From Candidatus Acidiferrales bacterium (GTDB taxonomy: Bacteria; Acidobacteriota; Terriglobia; Acidiferrales; UBA7541): a stretch of 8,934 nucleotides of DNA. Both the position numbers and the translations under genes were made by a program. This document shows positions 1-6,597 of this stretch, piece by piece. The stretch lies in NCBI GenBank assembly GCA_030044295.1, contig JASHWB010000297.1, forward strand, positions 1-8,934. Direction: 5' to 3'. The notes under the pieces were generated by a model. It did no database searches. It worked only from the letters and a program-made list of their open reading frames with translations, and was not told the DNA's origin. Each line of letters opens with the position of its first letter. Position 1 is the first letter of the stretch.

Positions 1-267
1 GTCCGTCCGGAAAAGCGCGCAGTGATTCCGGCGGTGACGCACGTGGATGGCAGCGCTCGCCCGCAAACCGTCGAGCGCGATGCGAATCCGCTCTATTGGA
101 AGCTGATCTGCGAATTCGGCGGGCTCACGGGCGTGCCGGTAGTAGTGAATACTTCTTTCAATCTTCGCGGCGAACCGTTCGTGTGTACGCCTACCGACGC
201 GATTCGCACTTTTTTCAGTTCCGGCATGGACGCGCTCGTAATCGGCAGCTTCTTAGTGGAGAAATAG
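1..267 (+). CDS. Carbamoyltransferase (NodU/CmcH/TobZ type), C-terminal fragment
   Basis: The reading frame is open from base 1 and ends at TAG 265-267, so this is the last 88 codons of a gene that begins before the window. The family transfers a carbamoyl group from carbamoyl phosphate, through carbamoyl-AMP, to a hydroxyl of a sugar or antibiotic scaffold in the cytoplasm. Family members are usually about 550-620 residues. The visible part is the conserved end of the C-terminal domain: HVDGSARPQTV (bases 40-72), VVVNTSFNLRGEP (about 139-177), then CTPTDAIRTFF and a final GMDALVIGSFLVEK. These match the family's usual C-terminal motifs closely. The neighbours are polysaccharide genes, so a sugar residue of a surface glycan is the likely acceptor; this is inference. 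The N-terminal Kae1-like catalytic domain is not visible, so activity cannot be judged. Confidence 0.9.
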   Translation, partial: VRPEKRAVIPAVTHVDGSARPQTVERDANPLYWKLICEFGGLTGVPVVVNTSFNLRGEPFVCTPTDAIRTFFSSGMDALVIGSFLVEK

Positions 268-352
268 GCCAGCTGGAGCGCGATTCGCGATGCTGCGGTA
301 GCGGCTCGGAACCGCCGGAATCAGGCTCAGGCGACAACGCCACAGGCCGCAG

Positions 353-360
353 AGGAGAGG
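353..360 (+). promoter_or_regulatory. Shine-Dalgarno site fixing a TTG start
   Basis: AGGAGAGG at 353-360 is the strongest ribosome-binding site in the first 2 kb. It lies 5 nt before TTG 366-368. The frame is also open upstream as far as an ATG at 96, but that part overlaps the carbamoyltransferase in another frame and encodes polar, arginine-rich sequence unlike a membrane protein. TTG 366 is therefore preferred. Confidence 0.7.
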
Positions 361-365
361 ACTAT

Positions 366-2090
366 TTGCTCGTCGTATCGGTCGTCACGATACTGCTCGT
401 GTGGCTGGCGTGCGCTATCGTTTTTATAGGGATAGGTTCCCTGGCGCTTCGCCTGTGCGGCGGTTTTCCGAAAATCTTCTACGCGCACTGGGTAGGGTTT
501 GGGGCTGTCGTCGCACTGCTGGAAATTTGGAACCTATTTCTTCCGGTTCATGCAGATGTCTCGATCGGACTGGCTGGAATCGCGCTTTGTGGAATCCTGG
601 CAAACCGCGGAGTATTGTGGCGAGAGTTGCAACGCGTCCGCATCACGTTTGGGTGGGCGTTCCTCGTCTGGGTCGCACTCATCGCGTACATCGCGTTGCG
701 AGCCGCAGGTCCGTGCAATCATTACGATACCGGCCTTTATGCGGCAGCAGCGGTTCGATGGATCACGACGTTTCCGGCGGTGCCGGGACTTGCCAATTTG
801 TATGGTCGATTCGGTTTCGATTCGTCGCTTTTTCAGCTCGTTGCGGCGCTGCAGGCGGCTACGTCCTCCACGCTCGCTTTTCGCTTGGCCACCGGCTTTT
901 CGCTGGCGGCGCTGTGGACGTCAATTTTCCCGTCGTGCATCCGCGTCGTCCGAAACGGGTCGGCCCGATTGGCAGATTGGTATTTTGCGATTCTCACTGT
1001 CCCGACCTTGATTTGGGCCACGCGCGACCAAATTGCCGGGATTTCGACAGATGAACCGGCTGCCGCCGCTTGCTTGCTGGGTGCCGGGATCCTGTTCGCG
1101 GATCTGGTAGCGCAAAGTGACGACGATGTCTCCCCGGCCGAAAGCCGCACACGCACGATCGCCTGGTCCACGCTCTTCTTTGTCGCTATCGTTTTGAAGG
1201 AATCGACCATCGTATTCGCCGCGCTCGCCTGGATGATCGCGTTTTTGCTTTACTTCAGGTCGAGGGCGAAAAAAAACGGCAGGCTCGCCCCTGTCGTTCC
1301 GGCGCTGTTGATTGTGGTCCCTTGGCTCGCCCGCAATATCATTCTCTCGGGCTATCCGTTTTTCCCGAGTACGATTCTGGGGATTCATACGAGCTGGAGC
1401 GTTGAACCGGCAGTTGCAGCTTTCTATGCGAACACCGTTCATGCCTACGCGCGGAACCCAGTGCCATTCGTTCATTTCGCCTCAACTGAGGGAATACGCT
1501 GGGTTTCCGCTTGGCTGTCGAGTGAGGTACACGACCGCGGAGGATTGCAGGTGCCCGTGATAATTTCTATCGCCGGTGCACTGGTCACGTGGGCCTTTGG
1601 CCGGAATAGACTTGATCGCAGGCAAGTCGTGGGCGCGTGGCTCCTAGCTGCATCGATTCCCGGTATGATCTTCTGGTTTCTAGAGGCGCCCGATCCCAGG
1701 TTTGGCGAAGCGCCCATTTGGGCCACCGCAGCCGTACTGGGGGCGCTCGGGACGATCACCGCGTTGAAGCGATTCACGTGGGTCCGACCGCGACTTGCTG
1801 TGACTGGTTTCGCCGCAGTCACACTGTGGTGCTTATTTTCTTTCGGCTGGCAGATGTCATATCGGCCGTCACTTTCGGTTCACGCATTGGAGCCTCTGCC
1901 GGCCCCTGCGCTAGCGGCGCGAAGAACTATTTCAGGTCTCAGAGTGTACGTGCCGACGGAGGGCGAACAATGTTGGAATGCGCCGCTGCCCTGCACGCCG
2001 TACTTTGTTCCGTCGCTCCGGCTGCGATCGCCAGGGAATGTGAGGTGGGGATTTTCGGCACAAGGACTTCCGGAATGGCCACCGCACTGA
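366..2090 (+). CDS. Polytopic membrane protein, LIC_10190-type, surface glycan assembly
   Basis: A 574-residue protein starting at TTG 366 (see the ribosome-binding site at 353-360) and ending at TGA 2088-2090. It is dominated by long hydrophobic segments, about ten or more, the first at residues 2-25, which puts it in the inner membrane. A conserved-looking loop follows the early helices: YDTGLY (residues 120-125), then a stretch ending VPGLANLYGRFGFDSS (about 139-154). Near the C-terminus is CWNAPLPCTPY (536-546), followed by LRLRSPG. From memory these motifs belong to LIC_10190-type membrane proteins found in polysaccharide loci. They have a GT-C-like appearance, with one soluble C-terminal piece. 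The two cysteines at 536 and 543 would face the periplasm if that tail does. The biochemical role of this family is not established. A lipid-sugar-dependent transferase or a polymerase/flippase role is only inference. The gene sits 98 nt after the carbamoyltransferase and 121 nt before the first glycosyltransferase. Confidence 0.75.
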   Translation: MLVVSVVTILLVWLACAIVFIGIGSLALRLCGGFPKIFYAHWVGFGAVVALLEIWNLFLPVHADVSIGLAGIALCGILANRGVLWRELQRVRITFGWAFLVWVALIAYIALRAAGPCNHYDTGLYAAAAVRWITTFPAVPGLANLYGRFGFDSSLFQLVAALQAATSSTLAFRLATGFSLAALWTSIFPSCIRVVRNGSARLADWYFAILTVPTLIWATRDQIAGISTDEPAAAACLLGAGILFADLVAQSDDDVSPAESRTRTIAWSTLFFVAIVLKESTIVFAALAWMIAFLLYFRSRAKKNGRLAPVVPALLIVVPWLARNIILSGYPFFPSTILGIHTSWSVEPAVAAFYANTVHAYARNPVPFVHFASTEGIRWVSAWLSSEVHDRGGLQVPVIISIAGALVTWAFGRNRLDRRQVVGAWLLAASIPGMIFWFLEAPDPRFGEAPIWATAAVLGALGTITALKRFTWVRPRLAVTGFAAVTLWCLFSFGWQMSYRPSLSVHALEPLPAPALAARRTISGLRVYVPTEGEQCWNAPLPCTPYFVPSLRLRSPGNVRWGFSAQGLPEWPPH

Positions 2091-2211
2091 AGATCGTTTT
2101 GCAGAATCGGGCCAGTCGAAAGCTCAGCTTTGACTCCGCGAAATCGGGGCCGGAAGTGTCGGCCTGGAATTCGATGTTTTTCGACGCATGCGCTGTTTTG
2201 CCGGGGTTGCT

Positions 2212-3366
2212 ATGGATACAAGCATAATCGCGCTGCTCGGCAGGAGGGAGGAACCAACAGACGGCATTGAGGACTACTGCCGGTTTCTCGGCGAAGCGCT
2301 TTCGCAGCGGGGAGTCGCGCTCAAAACGGTGCGAGTCGGTTGGGCCGAGGTTGGGTGGATCGCCGCGCTGCGAACATTGCGCAATCAGATTCGTGAGTGG
2401 CGCGGAGCGTGGGTCGTGGTGAACTACACAGCACTTTCGTGGTCGCGCCGCGGCTTTCCGGTCGGCCTGCTCTTTGTGATTGCCACCCTACGGCGGCGTG
2501 GGCTGCATTGCGCCGTGCTGTTTCACGAGCGTGGACGACAGGTCAGTCGCGCCCGGGTGCGCGACAGGGTCCGAGGGAGCGTCCAAGAGTGGGTAATCCG
2601 CCGTTGTTTTCGCGCTTCGGAAAGAGCCGTCTTCACCGTGCCGCTCGAAACGATTCCGTGGTTACGCGGCCATCTCTCGAAGGCCTGTTACATTCCGATC
2701 GGCGCGAACATTCCGCAGCGTATCGAACCACGTTCAGATAGCACGGATGCAAACAGGTCGAGAACCGTTGTGGTGTTTTGTCTGAGCGCCGGGGAAAATC
2801 GCACAGTCGAGATAGCCGACTTGGCGGCCGCCGCCCGGCGCGTCCGGGCTTCGGTCGGCAAAGTTCGGTTTGTCATCCTTGGCAAAGGTTCGGCGGAGGC
2901 ACGCGCAGACATAAAAACGGCGCTCCAGGGACTGGAGGCAGAGATCACGGTGCTGGGCATGTTGCCGGCCAAGGACGTGGCTGACACGCTGGCTACAGCC
3001 GACGTGCTCCTGTACCTGGGCGGTTGGGTGACTCAAACTCGTGGAAGCGCCTTGGCGGGTATCGCCTGTGGATTACCGATTGTCGGGTACTCGGGTGCGA
3101 CTCGCGAGCCGATCCATGACGCTGGCGTTGAATTGGCGCCTTATCGCGATCGCGAGGCGCTCGCGACCGCTTTGATACGCGTTCTGAACGACGCTGAACT
3201 CTGGCGCGAATTGCGCCGCAGGAGCACCGCCGCCCAGGAACGCGAGTTTTCCTGGACGTCGATCGCCGATCGATACGTAAAAGCGTTTGACCTCGGAAGC
3301 AGCGTGGCGAAGGGAAAATACGGCTCGGTCGTGAACACGGAACGACTGTCGCACTTGAGAAACTAG
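2212..3366 (+). CDS. GT-B-fold glycosyltransferase with degenerate EX7E motif
   Basis: A 384-residue protein from ATG 2212 to TAG 3364-3366. ATG 2188 is in frame, but nothing resembling a ribosome-binding site precedes it. GGGG at 2203-2206 lies 5 nt before ATG 2212, and the protein then begins directly with its first strand (residues 5-22, ending in EEPTDGIEDY). The N-terminal half looks like an acceptor-binding Rossmann domain. The C-terminal half opens with a strand at VVVFCLSAGENRTVE (about residue 187), contains FVILGKGSAEA and ADVLLYLGG, and has ACGLPIVGYSG (285-295) where GT4 enzymes bind the donor nucleotide. In GT4 enzymes the helix before ACGLP carries EX7E; here the equivalent positions are T274 and A282, within TQTRGSALAGIACGLP. 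The enzyme may use a different catalytic arrangement, or may have lost activity. It probably acts at the cytoplasmic face. The next glycosyltransferase begins at the base after its stop, so the two are almost surely co-translated. Donor and acceptor are unknown. Confidence 0.85.
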   Translation: MDTSIIALLGRREEPTDGIEDYCRFLGEALSQRGVALKTVRVGWAEVGWIAALRTLRNQIREWRGAWVVVNYTALSWSRRGFPVGLLFVIATLRRRGLHCAVLFHERGRQVSRARVRDRVRGSVQEWVIRRCFRASERAVFTVPLETIPWLRGHLSKACYIPIGANIPQRIEPRSDSTDANRSRTVVVFCLSAGENRTVEIADLAAAARRVRASVGKVRFVILGKGSAEARADIKTALQGLEAEITVLGMLPAKDVADTLATADVLLYLGGWVTQTRGSALAGIACGLPIVGYSGATREPIHDAGVELAPYRDREALATALIRVLNDAELWRELRRRSTAAQEREFSWTSIADRYVKAFDLGSSVAKGKYGSVVNTERLSHLRN

Positions 3367-4548
3367 ATGAAGCTTTTAATATACGGCGAATATTTCTTCC
3401 CGGTCGTCGGCGGCGTGCAAACGTTTATGGACCTGCTCGCCCGCGGATTCTCGGAATTTGCTTCATCAGGTCCTGCAAGCAATCTTGGGCGGATTGAAGT
3501 GACCGTGGTTACAAATACTCCGCGCGACCAGATGGATGATTCAAAGCTTCCGTATCTAGTTATTCGCAGACCGAAGTTCTGGCAGCTGGTGCGCTTGATC
3601 CGCGAATCGGACCTCGTTCACGTTGAAGGGCCTTGTTTTCTGCCGATGCTGATCAGCTGGATGAGCCGGAAACCATGCGTGGTCGAGCATCACGTGTATC
3701 AAGCGGTCTGTCCCAACGGGTTGCTTTTCAAACAGCCTTCGCAGACAGTTTGCACGGGGCACTTCACGAAGGGAGAATACGCTGAATGCGTCCGTTGCTG
3801 CGCTGTGACGATGGCGACGCCAGGCGCGATTCGGGCGCTGCTGCTGGCGTTCCCGAGGCGCTGGCTCTGCGAACGTGCAGCCGCGAACATCATGGTCACA
3901 AACCATGTGAACGAGCGTTTGCAGATGCCGAGGAGCCGCACTATTTACTGTGGGATTGACGAGGCCCAGGCGCATGATGCGAGGTTTGGCACAAATCTTT
4001 CAGAGACGGCCGAATTCGGCTACGTTGGCCGGCTTGTCGCGGAGAAGGGGCTGCCGCTCCTGGTCGAAGCGGCAAATGCTCTGGCAAAAAATGGGAAGGG
4101 TTTCCGGCTATCATTCATTGGCGATGGACCTGAGCGCACGCGTCTGGAAGCCCTGGTAAACGCTTATAACCTGCGCGAACGGGTGCGGTTTACGGGAGAA
4201 ATGCGAGACGCCGCGTTTGCCCGCGCCGCAAGCGAGATTACCGCGGTCGTTATGCCGTCTATTTGGGAAGAAACAGCAGGCCTTGCGGCGATTGAGCAAA
4301 TGATGCGAGGTGGACTGGTGATCGCGGCGGACATCGGCGGATTGGGCGAAATCGTGGACGGCGCTGGACTGAAGTTTCAAGCAGGAGATTGGCGAAGCCT
4401 AGCCTCCGCGATGGAACGCGTAATAGACGAACCGACGCTGGCGAGTTCGCTCGGCGCGACCGCGCGCGACAGGGCGAATAAGCTGTTCCGTCGCGATACG
4501 ATGATTGACAGCCAGATGGCGCTCCTCAAGGAAATTCTTGTCCGATGA
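3367..4548 (+). CDS. GT4-family (group 1) glycosyltransferase
   Basis: A 393-residue GT-B glycosyltransferase from ATG 3367 to TGA 4546-4548. It begins with the typical first strand and glycine-rich loop YGEYFFPVVGGVQTF (residues 5-19). The C-terminal donor domain starts with YVGRLVAEKGLPLLVEA (219-235), followed by LSFIGDGPERTRLE and VRFTGEM. The retaining GT4 signature EX7E is intact at E302 and E310, then MRGGLVIAADIGGLGEIV. Between the two domains lies a cysteine-rich stretch with C115, C129, C141, C144 and C145, which could bind a metal or form a structural insert. The product would be a sugar transferred from a nucleotide-sugar donor to a growing lipid-linked glycan on the cytoplasmic face; the sugar cannot be predicted. 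The start abuts the upstream stop with zero spacer. Only a weak GAGA (3357-3360) precedes it, so translation is probably coupled. The stop overlaps an ATG (ATGA, 4545-4548). Confidence 0.93.
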   Translation: MKLLIYGEYFFPVVGGVQTFMDLLARGFSEFASSGPASNLGRIEVTVVTNTPRDQMDDSKLPYLVIRRPKFWQLVRLIRESDLVHVEGPCFLPMLISWMSRKPCVVEHHVYQAVCPNGLLFKQPSQTVCTGHFTKGEYAECVRCCAVTMATPGAIRALLLAFPRRWLCERAAANIMVTNHVNERLQMPRSRTIYCGIDEAQAHDARFGTNLSETAEFGYVGRLVAEKGLPLLVEAANALAKNGKGFRLSFIGDGPERTRLEALVNAYNLRERVRFTGEMRDAAFARAASEITAVVMPSIWEETAGLAAIEQMMRGGLVIAADIGGLGEIVDGAGLKFQAGDWRSLASAMERVIDEPTLASSLGATARDRANKLFRRDTMIDSQMALLKEILVR

Positions 4549-4640
4549 CGAAAGCTGCCGTGCGAAAACAGCCACTCATGGGGAGTCGCCTCTTTGAAAA
4601 GCTTGCGAAAGACTCCGTATGCCCAACGGAGCGCGCTTGA
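4545..4640 (+). other. 31-codon ORF overlapping the glycosyltransferase stop (ATGA)
   Basis: ATG 4545 overlaps the glycosyltransferase stop as ATGA and is preceded by AAGGAAA at 4528-4534. It opens 31 codons ending at TGA 4638-4640, the last 22 nt running over the start of the FkbM gene in another frame. The peptide is basic and ends RLFEKLAKDSVCPTERA. Two readings fit. It may be a short coupling ORF that delivers ribosomes to ATG 4619. Or it may be the original N-terminus of the FkbM protein, now separated by a one-base shift near 4611-4620. It is too short for its function to be judged from sequence alone. Confidence 0.35.
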
Positions 4641-5473
4641 GGTTTGAAAAATCCCTTGTCGCTGTGGCTCGCTGGGTTCCGAACCCGCTCAAGCACGCCA
4701 TTCTCGGCCGTCCAAGCGAGCCGACGCGGCTCGCTATGGCAATCCATACGATTTTGAACCGGCTACCTGTCGATCAGTATCCGATCCTGAATTGCAGCGG
4801 TCCGCTCGAAGGCTTTCGCATGCGAGTCGATTGGAGGAACCACCGCGGCTTCGTTTACGGTAGCTGGGAACCGGATGTGGTCGATGCAATCTCGGATCAT
4901 GTCTCGGAGGGGATGCTTGTCTTGGACGTGGGTGCGCAAAGCGGATTTTACACGCTGCTTTTGTCGAGGCTCGTCGGGTCGTCCGGGAAGGTTGTGGCGT
5001 TCGAACCCTTGCCGGCAAATTTTAGAGTTCTCGTGGAAAATATCGAGATGAACGGACTCCAGAACGTGACTGCTCGTCCGGAAGCAGTTGTGGATAAGCC
5101 GGGAACTATGGAGTTTAACGTTCCGCCCAAAGACTCCAACCTGATCGCGGGCCCATTGTCCGCAGAGGAGGAGAGACCCGCGATCGCCGTTCCCGGCACC
5201 GCGATCGATGCTTTTGCGGACGAGATTGGCCGGCCGATTGATTTTATCAAGATGGATATCGAAGGAGCTGAAGGATTGGCGATCCGTGGCGCTACCGCAG
5301 TCTTGTGTAATCAACACCCAATCTTGCTGGTCGAGCTGCACAACATGGACTCAAAAAGGCGCGACCACGAAGTCGTCGCGCAATTACTGAAGCTTGGCTA
5401 TTCCATCGAATGGCTGGGTGAGATTAGTTGGACTTCCCATATACTCGCACGATGGGCGCCAAGGAACCTCTAA
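4619..5473 (+). CDS. FkbM-family SAM-dependent methyltransferase
   Basis: A 284-residue protein from ATG 4619 to TAA 5471-5473. ATG 4619 is the only start codon between the in-frame stop at 4595-4597 and the conserved core, but its ribosome-binding site is poor (GCGAAAGA, 4605-4612). The SAM-binding motif I is VLDVGAQSGFYTLL (about 101-114). It is followed by VVAFEPLPANF (about 125-135) with the acidic residue that usually contacts the SAM ribose, VENIEMNGL, and later the FkbM signature DFIKMDIEGAEG (about 208-219) and LLVELH. Family members O-methylate sugars or polyketides, and in glycan loci they typically methylate sugar hydroxyls. An upstream domain (residues 1-98), including LNRLPVDQYPI, precedes the core, which is a common layout. 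The substrate is inferred to be a sugar of the glycan built by the two preceding glycosyltransferases. Confidence 0.9.
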   Translation: MPNGARLRFEKSLVAVARWVPNPLKHAILGRPSEPTRLAMAIHTILNRLPVDQYPILNCSGPLEGFRMRVDWRNHRGFVYGSWEPDVVDAISDHVSEGMLVLDVGAQSGFYTLLLSRLVGSSGKVVAFEPLPANFRVLVENIEMNGLQNVTARPEAVVDKPGTMEFNVPPKDSNLIAGPLSAEEERPAIAVPGTAIDAFADEIGRPIDFIKMDIEGAEGLAIRGATAVLCNQHPILLVELHNMDSKRRDHEVVAQLLKLGYSIEWLGEISWTSHILARWAPRNL

Positions 5474-5479
5474 AAACAG

Positions 5480-5776
5480 ATGGCGAATGCGCGGATTCCC
5501 GTGATGCGAAGCCAGACCGCGGTCGGACTGCTCGTTTTCGTCGCGGCCGTTTGGCTTGCCTGGGAGACTGGTCGAACTATCCCCTCGGGAAATTTGCGCG
5601 CGCTCGAAATTGCGTCTCTCGATCTTATCGTGCTCAGTCCTTCGGGGCGTCAGCCGAACATTATTCAGAACCTATTAGCCCTACTCTTGCGGCTAAGAAT
5701 CCCAGGCTGTCCCGAATATTCTTGCTGCTTGGGATGGGGCACACCAGAATGCGGCAGTACATGTCGGACGCAATAG
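5480..5776 (+). pseudogene. Truncated remnant of a second O-antigen ligase-like gene
   Basis: ATG 5480 opens 98 codons ending at TAG 5774-5776. The first 47 codons (5480-5620) align without a gap to the first 47 codons of the intact ligase-like gene that starts at 6598. Over residues 10-47 I count 22 of 38 identical, including FVAAVWLAWE against FGAGVLLAWE, then GN-RALE-A-L in both. Twelve of those 22 shared residues use different synonymous codons, so the two copies diverged long ago while both were coding. After 5620 the similarity stops abruptly. The rest of the frame (PSGRQPNIIQN onward, cysteine-rich at the end) looks non-native, and the expected 10 or more membrane helices are missing. 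The only ribosome-binding candidate, AAGGA at 5461-5465, lies 14 nt upstream, which is weak. A real small one-helix membrane protein is possible but less likely. Confidence 0.65.
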
Positions 5777-5808
5777 GAAAAGCTGGCTTGTAGGGAGGCG
5801 TGGCACTT
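5621..5808 (+). other. Unassigned stretch between ligase remnant and methyltransferase
   Basis: Downstream of the ligase-like similarity I recognise no gene. One other frame stays open to TAG 5791-5793 and ends with a plausible helix, RMRQYMSDAIGKAGL. This could be the 3' end of a different gene joined to the remnant, or a chance frame. Its RQYM resembles the RKYM of the intact ligase (6835-6846), but the spacing does not match. No hairpin followed by a T-run was found. Confidence 0.4.
5792..5798 (+). promoter_or_regulatory. Shine-Dalgarno site for the first class I methyltransferase
   Basis: AGGGAGG at 5792-5798 is a strong ribosome-binding motif. GTG 5800 is only 1 nt away, too close to be used. 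GTG 5809 lies 10 nt away, which is long but acceptable. ATG 5845 has no motif of its own. This favours GTG 5809. Confidence 0.55.
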
Positions 5809-6498
5809 GTGACGCCCAAATCGGTAGCAATCAAACGTTCTGCGATGCCCGAGCATGCGCTCCCGGGTACGTACGAAATCGTAATCGCCGCCGCACTTCG
5901 GCACACGCATTCCGCGGGCCGCGCACTGGACTTGGGAGCGGGATCCGGGGCGCTCGCTGGGCGATTGCAAGCCGCAGGATTCCAGGTCACTGCATCGGAC
6001 GCACAGAATTATTTCGAATTAGGCACCGATTTCGTTCTTCTTGATTTCAATCAGCCGGATTTTGACCAACGCTTTACACCCGGGTTCGACGTCATCACAT
6101 CCGTCGAGGTCATCGAGCACTTGGAGAATCCGTTCGCCTTTTTACGCGGAGTTGCCCGGCTGCTCAGCGACAATGGCGTTGCGGTTATCACCACACCGAA
6201 TGTCGGAAACGCGGCGGGGAGGCTCAAGTTTTTTCGCAGCGGCAAACTGCGCCCGATGGACAGCAAATCCCCCGAACACATCACTCCTATTCATCTGGAC
6301 TTATTCGAACGGCAAATCTTGCCTCGGGCTGGCCTAAGGCTCGTTGAGTATTTCTCTCACCCGAATGGCAAATTCCCCCTGACTGGGCGCCGGTACCTGG
6401 TTCCATTGTTTTGGATTGCCATCCCGTTTATGAGGGGACCGGCACTGACAGGAGACTCGCACATCTTTGTGCTGAAAAGAACTGGCGGACGCGGCTGA
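5809..6498 (+). CDS. Class I SAM methyltransferase, UbiG/Methyltransf_11-23 type
   Basis: A 229-residue protein from GTG 5809 (chosen from the ribosome-binding site at 5792-5798) to TGA 6496-6498. Motif I is ALDLGAGSGALAGRL (residues 39-53), followed by FQVTASDA, with the acidic end of strand 2. Then come FDVITSVEVIEHLENP (93-108), in which the EHLENP element is typical of UbiG-like enzymes, and GVAVITTPN. A later PEHITPIHLDLF segment is common in sugar- and lipid-locus methyltransferases of this group. The C-terminal part is hydrophobic (LVPLFWIAIPFM) and may lie on the membrane surface. In this setting, methylation of a glycan or of a lipid-linked sugar is likely, but the acceptor is unknown. 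The gene lies between the ligase remnant and the intact ligase, 99 nt before the latter. Confidence 0.88.
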   Translation: MTPKSVAIKRSAMPEHALPGTYEIVIAAALRHTHSAGRALDLGAGSGALAGRLQAAGFQVTASDAQNYFELGTDFVLLDFNQPDFDQRFTPGFDVITSVEVIEHLENPFAFLRGVARLLSDNGVAVITTPNVGNAAGRLKFFRSGKLRPMDSKSPEHITPIHLDLFERQILPRAGLRLVEYFSHPNGKFPLTGRRYLVPLFWIAIPFMRGPALTGDSHIFVLKRTGGRG

Positions 6499-6584
6499 CG
6501 CGCGGCACGCTTCGCGCTCTGAATTGGGTCGCGCTAAAATCGCTGGGGCACGCTTGCGTTGGCCGGGCATCCAGCGCGACGTTT

Positions 6585-6590
6585 AGGGTG
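6585..6590 (+). promoter_or_regulatory. Shine-Dalgarno site for the TTG start of the ligase-like gene
   Basis: AGGGTG at 6585-6590 lies 7 nt before TTG 6598. It is too near to ATG 6591 to serve that codon, which in any case opens only a four-codon frame (ATG to TAG, 6591-6605) across the TTG. The TTG start is independently supported by the gap-free alignment with the ATG of the remnant at 5480. Confidence 0.6.
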
Positions 6591-6597
6591 ATGACAG

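Noticed and set aside
295..315. Inverted repeat GCGGT...ACCGC after the carbamoyltransferase, a possible terminator
   Set aside because: The stem is 5 bp with an 11-nt loop and no T-run follows, which is too weak to call.
96..365. N-terminal extension of the membrane protein back to ATG 96
   Set aside because: It overlaps the carbamoyltransferase in another frame, is arginine- and serine-rich, lacks a ribosome-binding site, and a strong site sits just before TTG 366.
833..1475. Long minus-strand open frames inside the membrane-protein gene
   Set aside because: They are antisense shadows in GC-rich coding DNA, arginine-rich and without domain motifs.
2119..2131. Small hairpin AAAGC-TCA-GCTTT and a TTGACT (2130-2135) in the 121-nt gap before the first glycosyltransferase
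   Set aside because: The hairpin has only a 5-bp AT-rich stem without a T-run, and no -10-like hexamer lies about 17 nt after TTGACT.
1637..2227. Open frame overlapping the end of the membrane protein and the start of the glycosyltransferase
   Set aside because: Its translation is low-complexity out-of-frame sequence with no recognisable domain, and it is covered by two well-supported genes.
2024..5187. Three GCGATCGC palindromes (2024-2031, 3146-3153, 5180-5187), recalling the cyanobacterial HIP1 octamer
   Set aside because: Three copies exceed chance, but all lie in coding sequence, at least one as Ala-Ile-Ala codons. They are sparser than typical HIP1 and nothing else points to cyanobacteria.
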